A DNA stretch of 60,323 nucleotides, taken from positions 1 through 60,323 of the forward strand of contig JAQCFO010000007.1 of assembly GCA_027619415.1 (NCBI GenBank), read 5' to 3'. Under the pieces are notes generated by a model that worked only from the letters and a program-made list of their open reading frames with translations, was not told where the DNA came from and searched no databases. Below are positions 27,979-36,942 of this stretch, piece by piece (within the stretch, counting starts at the first letter, position 1; the number at the start of each line of letters is the position of its first letter). Origin of the DNA: Bacteroidota bacterium (GTDB lineage Bacteria; Bacteroidota; Bacteroidia; Flavobacteriales; Flavobacteriaceae). The position numbers were made by a program, and so were the translations under genes.

Positions 27979-29527
27979 ATGCATTGATGATTCTACCATC
28001 TTTATTAAAGAATCTAAAATGTAAATAGGTGTATGCGTCTCTAGGGATAATCTTAATCCATCTTTTATGCTCCAAGTACCATTTTAATCTAACGGACGGA
28101 TATCCGCTTTTTACATATGCAGCTATAAATGGATGCAAGTGTAAAATAATTTTCATATTACTGTACTTTTTGTTGTTTAAAATTTTCTCTAGTTTATCAT
28201 TTATTTTATCAATTAAAACAATTGGAGCCTCAACAGTTCCGTTAATATTCGGATTTAATTCTACTGTTTTTATATCCATTTCTGATCTAACTCTTTGACG
28301 AGTCATTTGAATTAATCCAATTTTACTAGGGGGAAGTATTTTATGTTTAGCTCTGTCAGAATTCATTTCATTTGTAAAATGATCAAACAGTTTTTTTCTA
28401 TTTAGAGCACTAGATAAGTCTATGAAGTCAATAACAATAATACCTCCCATATCTCGAAGTCTTAGTTGTCTGGCTATTTCTGTAGCAGCAACAATATTCA
28501 CTTCAAGAGCGGATTCTTCTTGATTTTTCGCTTTAGTTGATCTATTTCCACTGTTGACATCTATTACATGAAGAGCTTCAGTATGCTCTATAATTAAATA
28601 AGCTCCCTTACTCATTGTTACAGTCCTACCAAAAGCAGTTTTAATTTGACGCTCAATCCCGTATTCTTCAAAAATAGGGGTACTAGATTCGTGAAGTTTT
28701 AAAACAGATTGCTTTTTAGGTGCAATTTGATTTAAGTAATCCTTAATCTCTAAATACATGGACTTTTGATTAACATATATTCCAGTAAATGAGTCGTTAA
28801 ATATATCTCTAAGTATTGATGAAGATCTGTTTAATTCGCTTTGTAATTTTAAAGGAGTTTCTGAACCTTGGATTTTTTTACAAAGCTCTATCCATTGAGC
28901 GTGTAAATTTTGTAGATCTTTATCTAGTTCAGCAACTTTTTGATCTTTAGCTACAGTTCGAACAATAACTCCAAAACCTTTTGGCTTTATACTTTGCACC
29001 AACCTTTTTAGTCTACTTTTTTCTTCTCTGCTTTCTATTTTTTGTGAAATAGAAATTCTATTTGAGAAAGGAACTAAAACTAAATATCGGCCAGCAAATG
29101 AAAGTTCAGAGCTTATTCTAGGACCTTTAGTAGAGATAGGTTCTTTTATAATTTGAACTAATAAAGATTGGTTTGGATTTATAACATCTGAGATACTGCC
29201 TTCTTTGTCAATTTCCGTTTCAAATGGAAATTTATCAAGTGAAAAATTTTTTATTTTACCTGCGCTTACACCTTTAATGAACTTAATTAATGAAAGAATT
29301 CTAGGACCTAAGTCATGATAATGTAGAAATGCATCTTTTTCATAGCCTACATTGACAAATGCAGCATTCAAACCAGAAATTGTTTTTTTGGTTTTAGCTA
29401 GAAAAATATCTCCGACATTAAATTTGTTTCCATCATTTTGTTTATGAAGTTCAATTAATTTACCGTCTTTTAGTAAGGCAAAATCAACAGCTGAGGAATT
29501 CGAACGAATAATTATTTCTTTACTCAT
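27977..29527 (-). CDS. rng: Ribonuclease G/E family protein
   Basis: This 516-residue endoribonuclease has an N-terminal S1-like RNA-binding domain (VGDIFLAKTKKTISGLNAAFVNVGYEKDAFLHY). The catalytic core carries the metal-binding Asp residues (HVIDVNSGN and GGIIVIDFIDL). The short length, without a large degradosome scaffold tail, fits RNase G rather than E. coli RNase E. Such enzymes process rRNA and start mRNA decay. It lies downstream of the gene for a small basic ribosomal-type protein. An 18-bp palindrome lies 17 bases before its start. Confidence 0.95.
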   Translation of the reverse strand: MSKEIIIRSNSSAVDFALLKDGKLIELHKQNDGNKFNVGDIFLAKTKKTISGLNAAFVNVGYEKDAFLHYHDLGPRILSLIKFIKGVSAGKIKNFSLDKFPFETEIDKEGSISDVINPNQSLLVQIIKEPISTKGPRISSELSFAGRYLVLVPFSNRISISQKIESREEKSRLKRLVQSIKPKGFGVIVRTVAKDQKVAELDKDLQNLHAQWIELCKKIQGSETPLKLQSELNRSSSILRDIFNDSFTGIYVNQKSMYLEIKDYLNQIAPKKQSVLKLHESSTPIFEEYGIERQIKTAFGRTVTMSKGAYLIIEHTEALHVIDVNSGNRSTKAKNQEESALEVNIVAATEIARQLRLRDMGGIIVIDFIDLSSALNRKKLFDHFTNEMNSDRAKHKILPPSKIGLIQMTRQRVRSEMDIKTVELNPNINGTVEAPIVLIDKINDKLEKILNNKKYSNMKIILHLHPFIAAYVKSGYPSVRLKWYLEHKRWIKIIPRDAYTYLHFRFFNKDGRIINA

Positions 29528-29543
29528 AATATTGATTTTTAAT

Positions 29544-29561
29544 ATTCATTTTAAAATGAAT
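29544..29561. repeat. 18-bp perfect palindrome in the rng leader
   Basis: ATTCATTTTAAAATGAAT is a perfect palindrome 17 bases upstream of the rng start codon. It could be an operator, or a short hairpin in the 5' leader used for autoregulation of the RNase. No binding protein can be named. Confidence 0.4.
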
Positions 29562-29674
29562 TGTTATACTATTATACACAGGATTTTACTTATACATTGA
29601 GAAATCTTTAGTGATGAATTACGCTAAATTAATCTCATTTCAAAGAACTGAATATTCATTAAGAAATTGTAGTA

Positions 29675-29764
29675 CTATTTGTTTTTGTGACGATTAGCAC
29701 GGCTTCTCTTTTTTCGCTTATGTGTAGCCACCTTGTGCCTTTTTCTTTTTTTACCACTTGGCAT
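29675..29764 (-). CDS. 29-residue basic protein, probable small ribosomal protein
   Basis: The minus strand encodes a 29-residue, strongly basic peptide beginning MPSGKKRKRHKVATHK and ending RHKNK, with a clean ATG and a TAG stop. The sequence is immediately recognisable as a small protein conserved across Bacteroidota and usually found next to rng and HU genes. It resembles the Bacteroidota-specific ribosomal protein described from Flavobacterium ribosomes (I believe bL38), but that name is from memory. It is easily missed because of its length. It lies between hup and rng, all on the minus strand. Confidence 0.85.
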   Translation of the reverse strand: MPSGKKRKRHKVATHKRKKRSRANRHKNK

Positions 29765-29786
29765 AATTTTCTTTTTTTATTAAATA

Positions 29787-30068
29787 TTAGTTATTTTCTT
29801 TTACACCCTTAGTAAAAACTTTCGCAGGCTTAAAAGCAGGAATATGATGTTCTGGTATTCTTATGGTTATATTTTTTGAAATATTTCGACCAGTTTTTTC
29901 GGCTCTTTTCTTAACTATGAAGCTTCCAAATCCTCTTAAATAAACATTTTCACCATTATTTAAGGATTTTTTTATTTCAGTCATTAAGTTTTCAACTGTT
30001 GATAAAACTTCATCCTTTTCTAATCCTAGGTTATTTGAAATTCTTGATACAATCTCAGCTTTGGTCAT
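29787..30068 (-). CDS. hup: HU/IHF-family DNA-binding protein
   Basis: This 93-residue protein of the HU family (MTKAEIVSRISNNLG...) has the beta-arm region NVYLRGFGSFIVKKRAEKTGRNI and the arm Pro in IRIPEHHIPAFKPAK. It bends and compacts DNA. The ATG at 30068 is chosen over a longer frame to 30128, because the extension is Lys/Asn-rich, is not family-like and contains the -7 promoter element. It is divergent from mutY. Confidence 0.93.
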   Translation of the reverse strand: MTKAEIVSRISNNLGLEKDEVLSTVENLMTEIKKSLNNGENVYLRGFGSFIVKKRAEKTGRNISKNITIRIPEHHIPAFKPAKVFTKGVKENN

Positions 30069-30105
30069 ATTCTTATTTTTATTTATGTTTACTTTTTTTG
30101 TGTGC

Positions 30106-30113
30106 CAAATATA
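30106..30113 (-). promoter_or_regulatory. -7 promoter element of hup
   Basis: On the minus strand this reads TATATTTG, an exact TAnnTTTG match, about 38 bases before the chosen hup ATG. It supports the shorter start. Confidence 0.55.
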
Positions 30114-30167
30114 TAAATTTATATTCATAATTCATTTTTTATCTAACCCTAATACATCATTATTATT

Positions 30168-31238
30168 TTGAACCAAATTTTATTAAAAAACATAAGCTCT
30201 ACATTTTCTAAGGATCTTATTTCTTGGTATTTAAAAAATAAAAGAGAATTGCCATGGAGAGATACAACAGACCCTTATAAAATATGGTTGTCAGAAATAA
30301 TATTACAACAAACTCAAATTAAACAAGGGCTGCCTTATTATTTAAGGTTTATAAAAAACTATCCGAATGTTAAAGCTCTTTCTATGGCTTTAGAAAATGA
30401 TATACTTAAAATGTGGGAAGGATTAGGATATTATAGTAGAGCTCGAAATTTGTATAAAACCGCAAGAATTGTTACAAATGATTTAAATGGATTATTTCCT
30501 GTAAAATATTCAGAATTAATTAAACTACCAGGAATAGGTGACTATTCGGCTAGTGCTATTAGCTCTTTCTCTACTAATGAAGTTGTTTCAGTTGTTGACG
30601 GCAATGTTTATAGGTTTATTTCAAGACTTCTAGGTATTAGTACGCCTATAAATAACTCTAAGGCCTTGAAAGAGTTTAAAGAAGTAACGATGAGACTAAT
30701 CTCAAAGGATAATCCTAGTGATTTTAATCAAGCTATTATGGATTTTGGAGCTGTTATATGTAAACCTGCAATTCCAATTTGTAATAATTGTATTTTTCAA
30801 AGTAAATGTTATGCTTATAAAAATAATAAGGTGTTTGATTTTCCATTTAAATCCAAAATTAAAAAACCCATAAACAGGTATTTTAATTATTTAGTTTTTG
30901 TGACTGAATTAAATGAAACATTTATTGAAAAAAGACATAAAAAAGGCATTTGGCAAAATCTTTATCAATTTCCTCTTCTGGAAACAGATAAAATAATTGA
31001 GTTATCTCAAGTAATTAAGTATGTAAAAGCTCAACAAAATATCAAAATAACAGAAAAAAGTGTTAAGCTATTTAATGACGAGAATATTATTCATAAGCTT
31101 TCTCATCAGAGACTAACAATTTCTTTTTGGATTATCAATGTCAATAATATAAAATCAAAACCTGTAAATTTTGATAATATAAATTCCTATCCTTTTCCAA
31201 GACCATTGTCTAAATTCTTGTCAATCTTCAAGTTGTAA
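30168..31238 (+). CDS. mutY: A/G-specific adenine glycosylase
   Basis: This 356-residue DNA repair enzyme removes adenine mispaired with 8-oxoguanine. The helix-hairpin-helix is LPGIGDYSAS (from residue 120), and catalytic Asp144 lies in VVDGNVYR. The [4Fe-4S] cluster motif C-x6-C-x2-C-x5-C is intact (CKPAIPICNNC...C). A C-terminal NUDIX-like 8-oxoG recognition domain follows. No upstream ATG is in frame, so the TTG at 30168 is the likely start. It is the first gene of the conserved flavobacterial mutY-ssb-gldE-gldD order. Confidence 0.93.
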   Translation: MNQILLKNISSTFSKDLISWYLKNKRELPWRDTTDPYKIWLSEIILQQTQIKQGLPYYLRFIKNYPNVKALSMALENDILKMWEGLGYYSRARNLYKTARIVTNDLNGLFPVKYSELIKLPGIGDYSASAISSFSTNEVVSVVDGNVYRFISRLLGISTPINNSKALKEFKEVTMRLISKDNPSDFNQAIMDFGAVICKPAIPICNNCIFQSKCYAYKNNKVFDFPFKSKIKKPINRYFNYLVFVTELNETFIEKRHKKGIWQNLYQFPLLETDKIIELSQVIKYVKAQQNIKITEKSVKLFNDENIIHKLSHQRLTISFWIINVNNIKSKPVNFDNINSYPFPRPLSKFLSIFKL

Positions 31239-31252
31239 TGACAGGATTTTAT

Positions 31253-31260
31253 TATATTTG
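31253..31260 (+). promoter_or_regulatory. -7 promoter element of ssb
   Basis: TATATTTG is an exact TAnnTTTG match that overlaps a TTG which could be mistaken for the ssb start. A TTG at 31233-31235 may be a -33 element at slightly short spacing. Confidence 0.55.
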
Positions 31261-31278
31261 ATTAGTAAAATTTTTAAA

Positions 31279-31710
31279 ATGAGCGGATCTTTAAATAAAG
31301 TAATGTTAATCGGTAATTTAGGAGATGAAATCAAAATGCATCATTTTGATGGTGGAGGTTGCATAGGAAGATTCCCAATTGCTACAAATGAAAGCTATAC
31401 TAACAAGGCTACTGGAGAAAAGGTTTCGAATACGGAATGGCATAATATTGTCGTTAAAAACAAAGCTGCTGAATTATGTGAAAAATATCTTAAAAAAGGA
31501 GATAAGATTTACGTAGAAGGAAAAATTAAAACTAGAAAATGGCAATCAGAAGATGGGATTCAAAGGTATTCAACTGAGATTCATGTTATGGAATTTAATT
31601 TTTTATCAACTAAAAATGATTTAAGCTCTAATTCAAATCCAATTGAAGATAAATTTGAACAAAATGGAGATGAAAGTGATGAAAACAATTCTAATGATTT
31701 ACCTTTTTAA
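31279..31710 (+). CDS. ssb: Single-stranded DNA-binding protein
   Basis: This 143-residue SSB has an OB fold (about 1-110: MSGSLNKVMLIGNLGDEIKM, NTEWHNIVVKNKAAELCEKYL). A disordered Asn/Ser-rich linker and the acidic tip NDLPF follow, the SSB-Ct that recruits repair and replication proteins. The ATG at 31279 is preferred over the TTG at 31258, because the latter lies in the promoter and MSGSLNKVML matches the family start. It lies between mutY and gldE as in other flavobacteria. Confidence 0.94.
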   Translation: MSGSLNKVMLIGNLGDEIKMHHFDGGGCIGRFPIATNESYTNKATGEKVSNTEWHNIVVKNKAAELCEKYLKKGDKIYVEGKIKTRKWQSEDGIQRYSTEIHVMEFNFLSTKNDLSSNSNPIEDKFEQNGDESDENNSNDLPF

Positions 31711-31728
31711 ATCAACCTTGAATAAATA

Positions 31729-33039
31729 TTGGAGACTCAAATCAGTTTAATTAGTGAAATTTTATTGCTTGACTCTTATGATTTAGTAATTAAGATTTTA
31801 CTAATCATATTTTTAGTCATAAGCTCTGCTTTGATATCAGGCTCAGAAGTAGCTTTTTTTTCACTTTCTAATACAAAAATAAAAAAGGCAGCTAACTCAA
31901 ATAGCAGATCTTTAAAATTAATTTCTACACTAAGAAATAATCCTAGAAGACTACTAGCGGTTCTATTGGTCTCAAACAATTTCATAAATATATCAATAGT
32001 ACTTTTACTTTCTTCATTTAGTAATTTATTTAATTTTGATTCACTCCCTTACTGGGTTAACTTTGCTTTAGAAGTTGGATTTATTACTCTGATTATCTTG
32101 TTATTTGGCGAAATACTACCTAAAGTATATGCTAGTAGAAATCCAATTTCTTTTTCTAAAAAAATGGCTTTACCTATTCAAATTTTAGATAAATATGTTT
32201 TCTTTTTTTTAACTATTCCAATGAGTACTATGACTCATTTTATTCAAAAAAAATTGATTTATAAAAAAACAAATTTATCAGTTGACAAGCTGTCAGATGC
32301 TCTTGAACTTACAGATAAAAGTGAAACTTCAAATGAGGAGAAAAAGATATTACATGGGATAGTTTCATTTGGAAGTCTAGAAGTTAAGCAAATAATGAAA
32401 CCAAGAATAGATGTTTTTTCAGTTTCAAGTGATATTAGCTTTATAGAATTAATTAAAATAGTTAAACAAAATAAATACTCCCGAATTCCTGTTTTTGAAA
32501 AAACAATCGATAAAATTGTTGGAGTAATTTATTTAAAAGACCTGTTTCCTTATTTAAACAAAAATGAATTTAATTGGAACACATTAATTAGAGATCCTTA
32601 TTTTATTCCTGAAAATAAAAAGTTAGATGATTTACTAAAAGAATTTCAACAACTTAAGATTCATCTTGCGGTTGTTGTAGATGAATATGGCGGAAATTCT
32701 GGAATCGTAACTATGGATGATATTGTGGAAGAGATAGTAGGAGATATAAGTGATGATTTTAGTCAGGATGATGTTCCGTATTTTAAAATAGATAATACCA
32801 ATTATATTTTTGAAGGAAAATCTAACCTTAATGAATTCTATAGAATTATCGATACTGACGATCAAAATGTTTTCGAAAGCAAAAAGGGTGACTCTGAAAC
32901 TTTAGCTGGGTTTATTTTAGAGCAAATTGGATTTTTCCCAAAGAAAGGGTATTCTATTAAAGTGAATAATGTGCTATTTACGATTAATGAAGTTGACAGA
33001 AAAAGAATTAAGAAAATAAAGGTTAGTCTTAAAATATAA
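31729..33039 (+). CDS. gldE: Gliding motility protein GldE (CorC/HlyC family)
   Basis: This 436-residue membrane protein has an N-terminal DUF21/CNNM domain with about four helices (about 20-190). A CBS-domain pair (about 205-330, MKPRIDVFSVSSDI and VVVDEYGGNSGIVTMDDIVEEIVG) and a C-terminal CorC_HlyC domain follow. The family includes cation-transport regulators. Position between ssb and gldD identifies it as GldE, which works with GldD in gliding and type IX secretion. It begins at a TTG 18 bases after the ssb stop, and its stop overlaps the gldD ATG by one base. Confidence 0.9.
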   Translation: METQISLISEILLLDSYDLVIKILLIIFLVISSALISGSEVAFFSLSNTKIKKAANSNSRSLKLISTLRNNPRRLLAVLLVSNNFINISIVLLLSSFSNLFNFDSLPYWVNFALEVGFITLIILLFGEILPKVYASRNPISFSKKMALPIQILDKYVFFFLTIPMSTMTHFIQKKLIYKKTNLSVDKLSDALELTDKSETSNEEKKILHGIVSFGSLEVKQIMKPRIDVFSVSSDISFIELIKIVKQNKYSRIPVFEKTIDKIVGVIYLKDLFPYLNKNEFNWNTLIRDPYFIPENKKLDDLLKEFQQLKIHLAVVVDEYGGNSGIVTMDDIVEEIVGDISDDFSQDDVPYFKIDNTNYIFEGKSNLNEFYRIIDTDDQNVFESKKGDSETLAGFILEQIGFFPKKGYSIKVNNVLFTINEVDRKRIKKIKVSLKI

Positions 33040-33590
33040 TGAACAAATTATTTTTTCTTTTTTTCTTTTTTTCTTGTGACCAAGTTTATTTGCCTAAACA
33101 AAAAGCATTTTTTGCTCATCAATTTCCCTCTCCAAATTATATACTTTCTAATAATAGAGAAAAAAAATTATGCAAATATAGTTTTCAAATAAACGAACTG
33201 TCTGAAATAAAATTTGATAAAAAATGTAATTCAATCATAAAATATAAATTATTGAATTCTAAGCTTTTTTTAACTAATATTAAAATTGATAATAATTTAG
33301 AATTAGTTAATCTTGATTTTAATAATAGAGTGGCAGAGAATTCTTTAAAATCTAATGTGATAAAATCTAGTGAATTTAATGATGTAAGTAGAAAAGTATA
33401 TGCTAAATACTTTACATTTATTGGAGATACACCTTCAAATACTCAGTTTTACATCACAGATTCAATTTCAAACTACATAAGTGGATCACTTTATTTTGAT
33501 TCAAAACCAAATTACGATTCACTATTGCCGTCAATTAAATATATGAATAATGACATTCGAAAAATTATTCAAACTTTTAAATGGAATTAA
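33039..33590 (+). CDS. gldD: Gliding motility lipoprotein GldD
   Basis: This 183-residue lipoprotein has lipobox FFSC (Cys13). The GldD pattern is visible: QFPSPNYI near the start, the short conserved strands, and SRKVYAKYFTFIGDTPSNTQFYITDS and SGSLYFDSKPNYDSLLPSIKYMNNDI in the C-terminal half. GldD is needed for gliding and T9SS function in Flavobacterium. The stop-start overlap TAATG with gldE shows tight coupling. Confidence 0.88.
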   Translation: MNKLFFLFFFFSCDQVYLPKQKAFFAHQFPSPNYILSNNREKKLCKYSFQINELSEIKFDKKCNSIIKYKLLNSKLFLTNIKIDNNLELVNLDFNNRVAENSLKSNVIKSSEFNDVSRKVYAKYFTFIGDTPSNTQFYITDSISNYISGSLYFDSKPNYDSLLPSIKYMNNDIRKIIQTFKWN

Positions 33591-33599
33591 TATTTTTTA

Positions 33600-34484
33600 A
33601 TGTCAAATAACAATAAAAAGTGGCTTTATTTAGCTGTTCTATCTCTAGTTTGGGGGAGTTCTTATATTTTAATAAAAAAATCTTTGATAGGTTTTACGCC
33701 TTTTCAATTAGGTAGTCTTAGGATTATTTTTACGACTTTAATATTATCAGCTGTCGGGTTTTCTTCTTTAAAAAAAATTCCTAAAAATAAATGGAAATGG
33801 ATTTTTATAACGGGTTATATAGGTTCTTTTTTTCCAGCTTTTTTATTTGCTTTTGCTCAGACTGAAATTAATAGTGGTGTAGCAGCAATTTTAAATTCAT
33901 TAACTCCATTAGCAACACTTTTAATTGGATTAGGGTTCTTTAAATTTGTTGTATATCCAAAACAAATATTAGGTGTTGTAATTGGGCTAATAGGATCTTT
34001 CTTTCTTATTTATGAAGGTTCAACAATTAATCCTGATCAAAATTTATTATTTATTGCCTTTATTGTAGTTGCTTCAATGTGTTATGCCACTTCCGTAAAC
34101 CTTTTAAAAGTTCATCTTCAAGAAGTTCCTGCAATGTCAATCGCTCTAGGTAATTTTCTTTGTATTCTTCCTGTGGCTTTAATTATTTTTTTCAACTCAG
34201 GGTTTTTTAGTATTGATTTTACAGAAAATAATGAAGTAAAAAACTCTCTTTTCTATATTTTAATTTTATCAATATTTGGAAGTGCATTTGCTAAAGTATT
34301 ATTTAATAAGTTTATTCAAATAGCTTCTCCAGTTTTTGCTTCATCTGTAACTTATACACTTCCAATTGTTGCAGTTATGTGGGGATATTTTGATGGTGAG
34401 GCTATAAACAACCGTCAACTATTAGCTACTGCTATAATTTTAGTTGGAGTTTATTTATCGAATCGTAAAACAAAGATTACTTAA
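33600..34484 (+). CDS. EamA/DMT-family transporter
   Basis: This 294-residue inner-membrane protein has about ten predicted helices arranged as two EamA repeats (LAVLSLVWGSSYILIKKSL at the start; IAFIVVASMCYATSVNLLK opening the second half). Drug/metabolite transporters of this family export amino acids or other metabolites, and the substrate is unknown. It starts nine bases after gldD. Its last codons overlap the relic of another gene on the minus strand. Confidence 0.9.
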   Translation: MSNNNKKWLYLAVLSLVWGSSYILIKKSLIGFTPFQLGSLRIIFTTLILSAVGFSSLKKIPKNKWKWIFITGYIGSFFPAFLFAFAQTEINSGVAAILNSLTPLATLLIGLGFFKFVVYPKQILGVVIGLIGSFFLIYEGSTINPDQNLLFIAFIVVASMCYATSVNLLKVHLQEVPAMSIALGNFLCILPVALIIFFNSGFFSIDFTENNEVKNSLFYILILSIFGSAFAKVLFNKFIQIASPVFASSVTYTLPIVAVMWGYFDGEAINNRQLLATAIILVGVYLSNRKTKIT

Positions 34485-34617
34485 AAAAACTATCATCTAT
34501 CTCTTCGTTAAGTTTTATAGATGTAATTTCAAAAACAATAGTTTGAGGCCCTGATACTACTTCTCTTTTATGCGCTAGTAAAACTCCCCCAATCTGCTTA
34601 TAATTTGAGTATTTATG
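34477..34617 (-). pseudogene. C-terminal relic of a lost gene (M16 peptidase-like)
   Basis: The minus strand encodes an uninterrupted 46-codon tail with no start codon. It reads ...YSNYKQIGGVLLAHKREV... and ends IKLNEEIDDSFFK then TAA. The strand pattern and the ending resemble the C-terminus of Bacteroidota M16 zinc peptidases or LolA-like proteins (typically ...GPQTIEF...IKVNEGVDDSLFK). M16 peptidase genes often sit upstream of rplU in flavobacteria, which supports that reading. It is therefore a degraded remnant that now overlaps the end of the EamA gene by 8 bases. Confidence 0.6.
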
Positions 34618-34636
34618 TTATTTGGGTTTACTTCCA

Positions 34637-35966
34637 TTAATATTGTATTAAATTTTTACTTAACTTTCCGTTTACTTGAATCCATGTATTGAATGTTCTA
34701 CACGTACTTGATTCGGCCATTAATTCTTTTTTACCATCACCATCCCAATCATATGCTTTGATATAACCAGACCTACATTCATCTTCCATAAACCACTCTC
34801 CTTCATTAAATACTTCTTCTGTTTTTAAATCAAAGACATTGTTGTTGTTCTCATAATCACTTATTAAAGTTCCCTCATCTCCGGTTACACCTCGATATGT
34901 ACTTGTAAATATATCATAATCCCCATCGTTATCCCAATCGGTTATTGCAATATCAAAGGTACACGTATACGATTTTTGTAACCAATTTGATTCACCTACG
35001 TAATCATATTGTGGTTCTAATATAATATCAGGCTCATCATTGTAAAAAGGATACGAATCTGTTCCTAAAAATATTATGGTTGATTCGTTATAATTATCGT
35101 CATTATAAAAGTTACTATAACCAGGATTATCATAACTTTTCGCTTCTCCTACAATTAAATCCATATATCCATCTTTATTAATGTCAAATAAAGTTTCTGA
35201 ACAGATAAAGGAACCAACATCAAACCATGCATGGGAATAGGTAAAGTTACCACTACCGTTGTTTAACCAAACTTTTAATTCAGTTGTACCCGCTACTATA
35301 TCAGGGTAACCATCTCCATTTATATCTGCCAAACTCCCACCATGATAATACATTTGATTACCACCTGATTGGTATGGTACTATTTCATTAAGTTCATACA
35401 TTCCATCATTGTAAACATAAGAGAATATTCCACCAGATGATTCACCTATATTACCACCATATTCAAATGCATCATCTGCAACGAATATTACAAAATCGGT
35501 GTAACCATCTCCGTTTATATCAGTTGTAGAAATCTTACTTGCATAATAAGGAAGTTGTTCTAATATCATTGATTTATCAAATATCCATTGGGTTATACCA
35601 TTTACACTTCCATTGTTTTTTAAAACACCATATTTAGTCCATTGAGATATATTATTATGTTCGTCTTTTTGTATATTTACAAATACATCATAATCCATAT
35701 CACTCTCCCAATCAAAATAAGAAAATCCTCTTCTAAACATTATAGTTGAAGTACCTTGGCCCATTTGAGTATATTGAGATAAGTTATCATACCTCCCAGC
35801 ATTGAACTCGTTATTTTTAATAGAAGTTTTATATTGAGAGATAGGAGGTAGTGTTTCTGCAATAGGAAGTTCATCTATATAGATAAGGTTTTTTTTCACA
35901 AGAAGTTAAAAAAGGCAATGTTAAGAGAAGATACACTACTATCTTATAATTTATCCAGTTTTTCAT
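34637..35966 (-). pseudogene. FG-GAP repeat lipoprotein gene, frameshifted at an A8 tract
   Basis: A 420-codon frame (34637-35899) encodes FG-GAP/VCBS-type repeats with five calcium-loop motifs (DINGDGYTD, DINGDGYPD, DINKDGYMD, DWDNDGDYD, DWDGDGKKE), but it lacks a signal peptide. In another frame, starting at the ATG at 35966, lies a complete lipoprotein signal (MKNWINYKIVVYLLL..., lipobox LTSC, Cys23). It runs into the same A8 tract (35889-35896) and stops soon after. With seven A residues the two parts would read through as one surface lipoprotein. This may be a mutation, a sequencing error or a phase-variable switch. The function of the protein is unknown; such propellers often bind ligands or partner proteins. 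Confidence 0.75.
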
Positions 35967-36081
35967 ATAAAAAAATTAGATCAACAAATCTATAAATTAT
36001 ATTTTATAGTTATAGTTAACTCAATTTTCAAGCAATTATTTGTTTTTTATTTAAATACATACACTATTATTTATAAAATTA

Positions 36082-36112
36082 TTGGGTTATGTGTTCAATC
36101 CTTGTATATTTG
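36082..36112 (+). promoter_or_regulatory. Promoter of rplU-rpmA
   Basis: TTG at 36082-36084 (allowing one base either side), a 20-base spacer and TATATTTG at 36105-36112 match the Bacteroidota -33/-7 promoter layout. The predicted leader is about 25 nt. Confidence 0.65.
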
Positions 36113-36141
36113 CACACGTTTTTGATTAAAAAAAATAAATT

Positions 36142-36603
36142 ATGTACGCAATAGTAGAAATAGCCGGTCAACAATTTAAAGTTGAAAAAGATCAGAAAGT
36201 TTTTGTGAATAGGCTTGACGGAAAAGAAGGTTCAAAGGTTACTTTTGATAATATATTATTGCTAGAGAACTCTGGAAAAATAGCTCTTGGTGATCCCTTA
36301 GTTAAAGGTGCAAGTGTTGAGGCTAAAATATTGAAGCATTTAAAAGATGATAAGGTCATTGTATTTAAGAAAAAAAGAAGAAAAGGATATAAAGTAAAAA
36401 ATGGCCATCGTCAATTTTTGACTGAAATTATGATTGAGAGTATTCTTGAAAAAGAAAAAAAAACTCAAACTAAAGTAGAAGATAACACAGAAATTTCTAC
36501 AACTAAAACAAAGGCTGTAGATTCTAAAGTTGTGAAAGCTCCTGCTAAAAAGGCAGTTGCTAAAAAACCAGTTGCTAAAAAGGCAGTTGCTAAAAAATCT
36601 TAA
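36142..36603 (+). CDS. rplU: 50S ribosomal protein L21
   Basis: This is ribosomal protein bL21 (MYAIVEIAGQQFKVEKDQKVF; core about 1-105, with KVIVFKKKRRKGYKVKNGHRQ). An extra C-terminal tail of about 48 residues follows, ending in Lys/Ala/Pro repeats (AKKPVAKKAVAKK). Such basic tails occur on several Bacteroidota ribosomal proteins. It is followed by rpmA after 15 bases. Confidence 0.96.
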   Translation: MYAIVEIAGQQFKVEKDQKVFVNRLDGKEGSKVTFDNILLLENSGKIALGDPLVKGASVEAKILKHLKDDKVIVFKKKRRKGYKVKNGHRQFLTEIMIESILEKEKKTQTKVEDNTEISTTKTKAVDSKVVKAPAKKAVAKKPVAKKAVAKKS

Positions 36604-36618
36604 TTAAATTTTTACAAA

Positions 36619-36879
36619 ATGGCGCATAAAAAAGGGGTAGGTAGTTCAAAAAACGGTAGAGAATCAGAATCGAAAAGATTAGGAGTTAAAATTTTTGGTG
36701 GTCAAGCTGCTATGGCTGGTAATATTATTTTGCGTCAAAGAGGAACTCCTCATAAACCAGGAGAGAATGTTTACGTTAGCAAAGATCACACCTTACATGC
36801 TAGAGTAGATGGTATCGTTAAATTTACTAGGAAAAAAGATGACAAATCTTTTGTTTCTATTATTCCTTTTGAAGCTTAA
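36619..36879 (+). CDS. rpmA: 50S ribosomal protein L27
   Basis: This is the 86-residue ribosomal protein bL27 ([20 protein letters not shown]). Its flexible N-terminus reaches the peptidyl transferase centre. It forms the usual rplU-rpmA pair. Confidence 0.97.
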   Translation: MAHKKGVGSSKNGRESESKRLGVKIFGGQAAMAGNIILRQRGTPHKPGENVYVSKDHTLHARVDGIVKFTRKKDDKSFVSIIPFEA

Positions 36880-36942
36880 ACTCTCAATTTAATTCATTTC
36901 AAATTATTTATTAAATATCAGAATAGTTTAATAACTTGAACT

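Noticed and set aside
31258-31278. Upstream TTG start for ssb
   Set aside because: The TTG overlaps an exact TAnnTTTG promoter element, and the family N-terminus begins at the ATG at 31279.
36541-36600. Repetitive Lys/Ala codons at the rplU end as a tandem repeat element
   Set aside because: It is an ordinary basic low-complexity tail of a Bacteroidota ribosomal protein.
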